Shown here: positions 62,843 through 64,000 of the stretch, piece by piece
Position numbering within the stretch: position 1 is the stretch's first letter
How the letters are laid out: each line of letters begins with the position of its first letter
Source: Candidatus Enterococcus moelleringii
GTDB taxonomy: Bacteria; Bacillota; Bacilli; Lactobacillales; Enterococcaceae
Length of the DNA stretch: 64,000 nt
Direction: 5' to 3'
Assembly: GCF_017377575.1 (NCBI RefSeq)
Contig: NZ_JAFREM010000013.1
Location: 1-64,000 of the forward strand
The notes under the pieces: generated by a model
Database searches by the model: none
The model's input: only the letters and a program-made list of their open reading frames with translations
Told to the model about the DNA's origin: nothing
Position numbers and translations under genes: made by a program

Positions 62843-62871
62843 ATCTTATCATTCTTTCAAGCATCAGGCAA
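62843..62871 (-). promoter_or_regulatory. sigma-A promoter of selC
   Basis: On the minus strand: -35 TTGCCT (62866-62871), 17-bp spacer, -10 TAAGAT (62843-62848), 12 nt ahead of the mature tRNA 5' end. Confidence 0.75.
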
Positions 62872-62933
62872 CCGTTTTTATAACTAAAACCGAATATGTT
62901 TCATAGGTAAAGTTTTCCCCCTAAAATGAACGA

Positions 62934-62960
62934 TAGCCTTCTCTAAAAAAGAGAAGGCTA
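62934..62960. other. stem-loop in the intergenic region
   Basis: A 10-bp perfect stem, TAGCCTTCTC with GAGAAGGCTA, with a 7-nt loop. No T run follows on either strand, so the role is unclear. The rest of 62872-63239 shows no gene. Confidence 0.5.
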
Positions 62961-63239
62961 CCTAACTAATCAATATTCATATCTTAAAGTTTGAGGGTGT
63001 TGACTATTACTAAAAATTAACTATTTCTCGTTTAAACGATGTATTCCCAAATCCTCTAATACATCCTTGTAACCCTATAGTTACGCCAGATTGATTAAAT
63101 TTCATCAAAATGAGTTAAAGTTGTCGCATAAAAATATCTTTCGTATAGATACAGTATAACATACTTTTAGGTTTGGAGGTAATTGTGGGCGATCGGCACA
63201 CAATTCATATAGAATTTTTAAGCTTTTCTGAAAGTGAAT

Positions 63240-64000
63240 TTACAGATGTTTGACGTATTCTCGCTTCTTTTCTGCAAATTCATCTTCAGAAAGAATGCCT
63301 AGATCAAACAGCTCTTTCAACTGCTTCAAACGTTCAACTGCTTCATCAGGAGTGATGCTTATTTTTTCAGCAATAGCGGCTTTATCCTCGTAATCAACAG
63401 CTTCCATCATCGGATGAAGCTGAAGGGAGAGAATTTCACTGTAATCCTCTGTGTCAGCGTGCACAGCGGCTGTCAGAATTTTTCCATCCGAAATACGAAA
63501 AAGTTTGATCGTTGCCAGCGATTTTATTTCAACATCCCGTGAAGTTTCCACTGTTTTCTGAAGGGAATCAGCATTCGTTTTGTCGTTGTTTTTTCCCAAA
63601 CCGAAAAATTCGCTGATGACATTTGTTTTGTCGGTAGTATTTTTGATCGTTTTACTGGAAAAGACGGATTTATAAGCTGGCCCTTGAAAACTACGCTCAA
63701 TCAAATAGTAGTATTCTGGTTTTTCAGTATCTAAAATAATCCGATTATCATTCAATTGCACCAGTAAAACCTTCCCCGGTGCATGAAGCGGACCTGCCCC
63801 AGCAGCAAGCTCTATGAAAAATCTTGAAAAAATTCCTACTTCGTTGATCGCATCTTTAGCTTCCAGCAGACTTTGGACTTCATCGTAAAAATCTCGGCCC
63901 AGGGCTTCATAACCGGCATCAATCCGTTCAATTGTCAATTTTCGGGCGGTGATAATATTTAGATTGAGTGTTTCATAAACTTTGTTATGGCAAACCTTGC
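63240..64000 (-). CDS. SHOCT-domain protein, 5' end outside the window
   Basis: The frame is open from the right edge (KVCHNKVYETLNLNIITARK) to TAA/TGA near 63240, at least 252 residues. The middle region (about residues 60-190 of the visible part) is a soluble domain with IKLFRISDGKILTAAVHADT and no recognised family. The last 35 residues (ERLKQLKELFDLGILSEDEF) are a SHOCT domain, a short helical C-terminal module usually found on regulatory or membrane-associated proteins. A TTG at 63938 could be read as a start but lacks an SD, so the gene probably begins beyond the window. Confidence 0.75.
   Translation of the reverse strand, partial: KVCHNKVYETLNLNIITARKLTIERIDAGYEALGRDFYDEVQSLLEAKDAINEVGIFSRFFIELAAGAGPLHAPGKVLLVQLNDNRIILDTEKPEYYYLIERSFQGPAYKSVFSSKTIKNTTDKTNVISEFFGLGKNNDKTNADSLQKTVETSRDVEIKSLATIKLFRISDGKILTAAVHADTEDYSEILSLQLHPMMEAVDYEDKAAIAEKISITPDEAVERLKQLKELFDLGILSEDEFAEKKREYVKHL

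Overview
The window looks like an Enterococcus chromosome segment. The evidence is the low-GC Firmicute codon use and Shine-Dalgarno sites, the WxL/DUF916 surface operon, LPXTG pilins with class C sortase, a YxeA-BceAB-type transporter, an LtaS-type enzyme and an EF2568-type cysteine desulfurase inside a sel cluster. Species is not assigned. No rRNA, CRISPR array or DDE transposase was seen. One tRNA gene is present, the selenocysteine tRNA.

Left part (1-4.0 kb): a probable type I holin-like toxin with a coupled leader peptide, a minus-strand operon of DUF1659/DUF2922 proteins, and two tandem ComK-like genes.

Surface modules (4.6-29.6 kb): two consecutive modules share one plan. Each has a heterobivalent tyrosine recombinase gene enclosed by inverted core-like repeats (25 bp perfect at 4637/6287; 29 bp with 26 identical at 13191/14767). 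Each has tandem arm-type repeats just inside both ends. Each carries a strong outward minus-strand promoter at the left end (TTGCTT-17-TATAAT and TTGACG-17-TATACT). To the right follow a surface-structure operon and then an orphan winged-helix regulator whose receiver lacks the phosphoacceptor. Module 1 controls a WxL operon; module 2 controls a pilus operon with a fused double sortase, a peptidoglycan hydrolase and its own signal peptidase. I read these as two DNA-inversion phase switches, both drawn here with the promoter pointing away from the surface operon (probable OFF state). This is the most interesting system in the window.

Middle (29.6-36.3 kb): an accessory, partly decayed stretch. 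It holds a diverged repeat carrying a small membrane peptide gene (one copy with TGA for TGG), DUF3788, a double GNAT gene broken at an A8 run, an SIS-domain pseudogene, a YaaC-family gene and a PD-(D/E)XK nuclease-like gene. Next (36.4-41.1 kb) come an FtsX-type ABC transporter and an OmpR-family two-component system.

Right part (41.8-57.1 kb): a D-proline reductase (Stickland) cluster. PrdC and PrdB are read through in-frame UGA codons. PrdA is the pyruvoyl proprotein, PrdD/PrdE are a split PrdA paralog and PrdF is a proline racemase. Two TSUP permeases and the whole selenium pathway (selD, yedF, DUF3343, selB, cysteine desulfurase, selA) follow. After a YxeA-BceAB-like transporter and an LTA-synthase-family enzyme lies selC (tRNA-Sec, anticodon UCA) on the minus strand at 62735-62831 with its own promoter and terminator. 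The window therefore encodes everything needed to make and insert selenocysteine into its own selenoproteins. It ends inside a SHOCT-domain gene.
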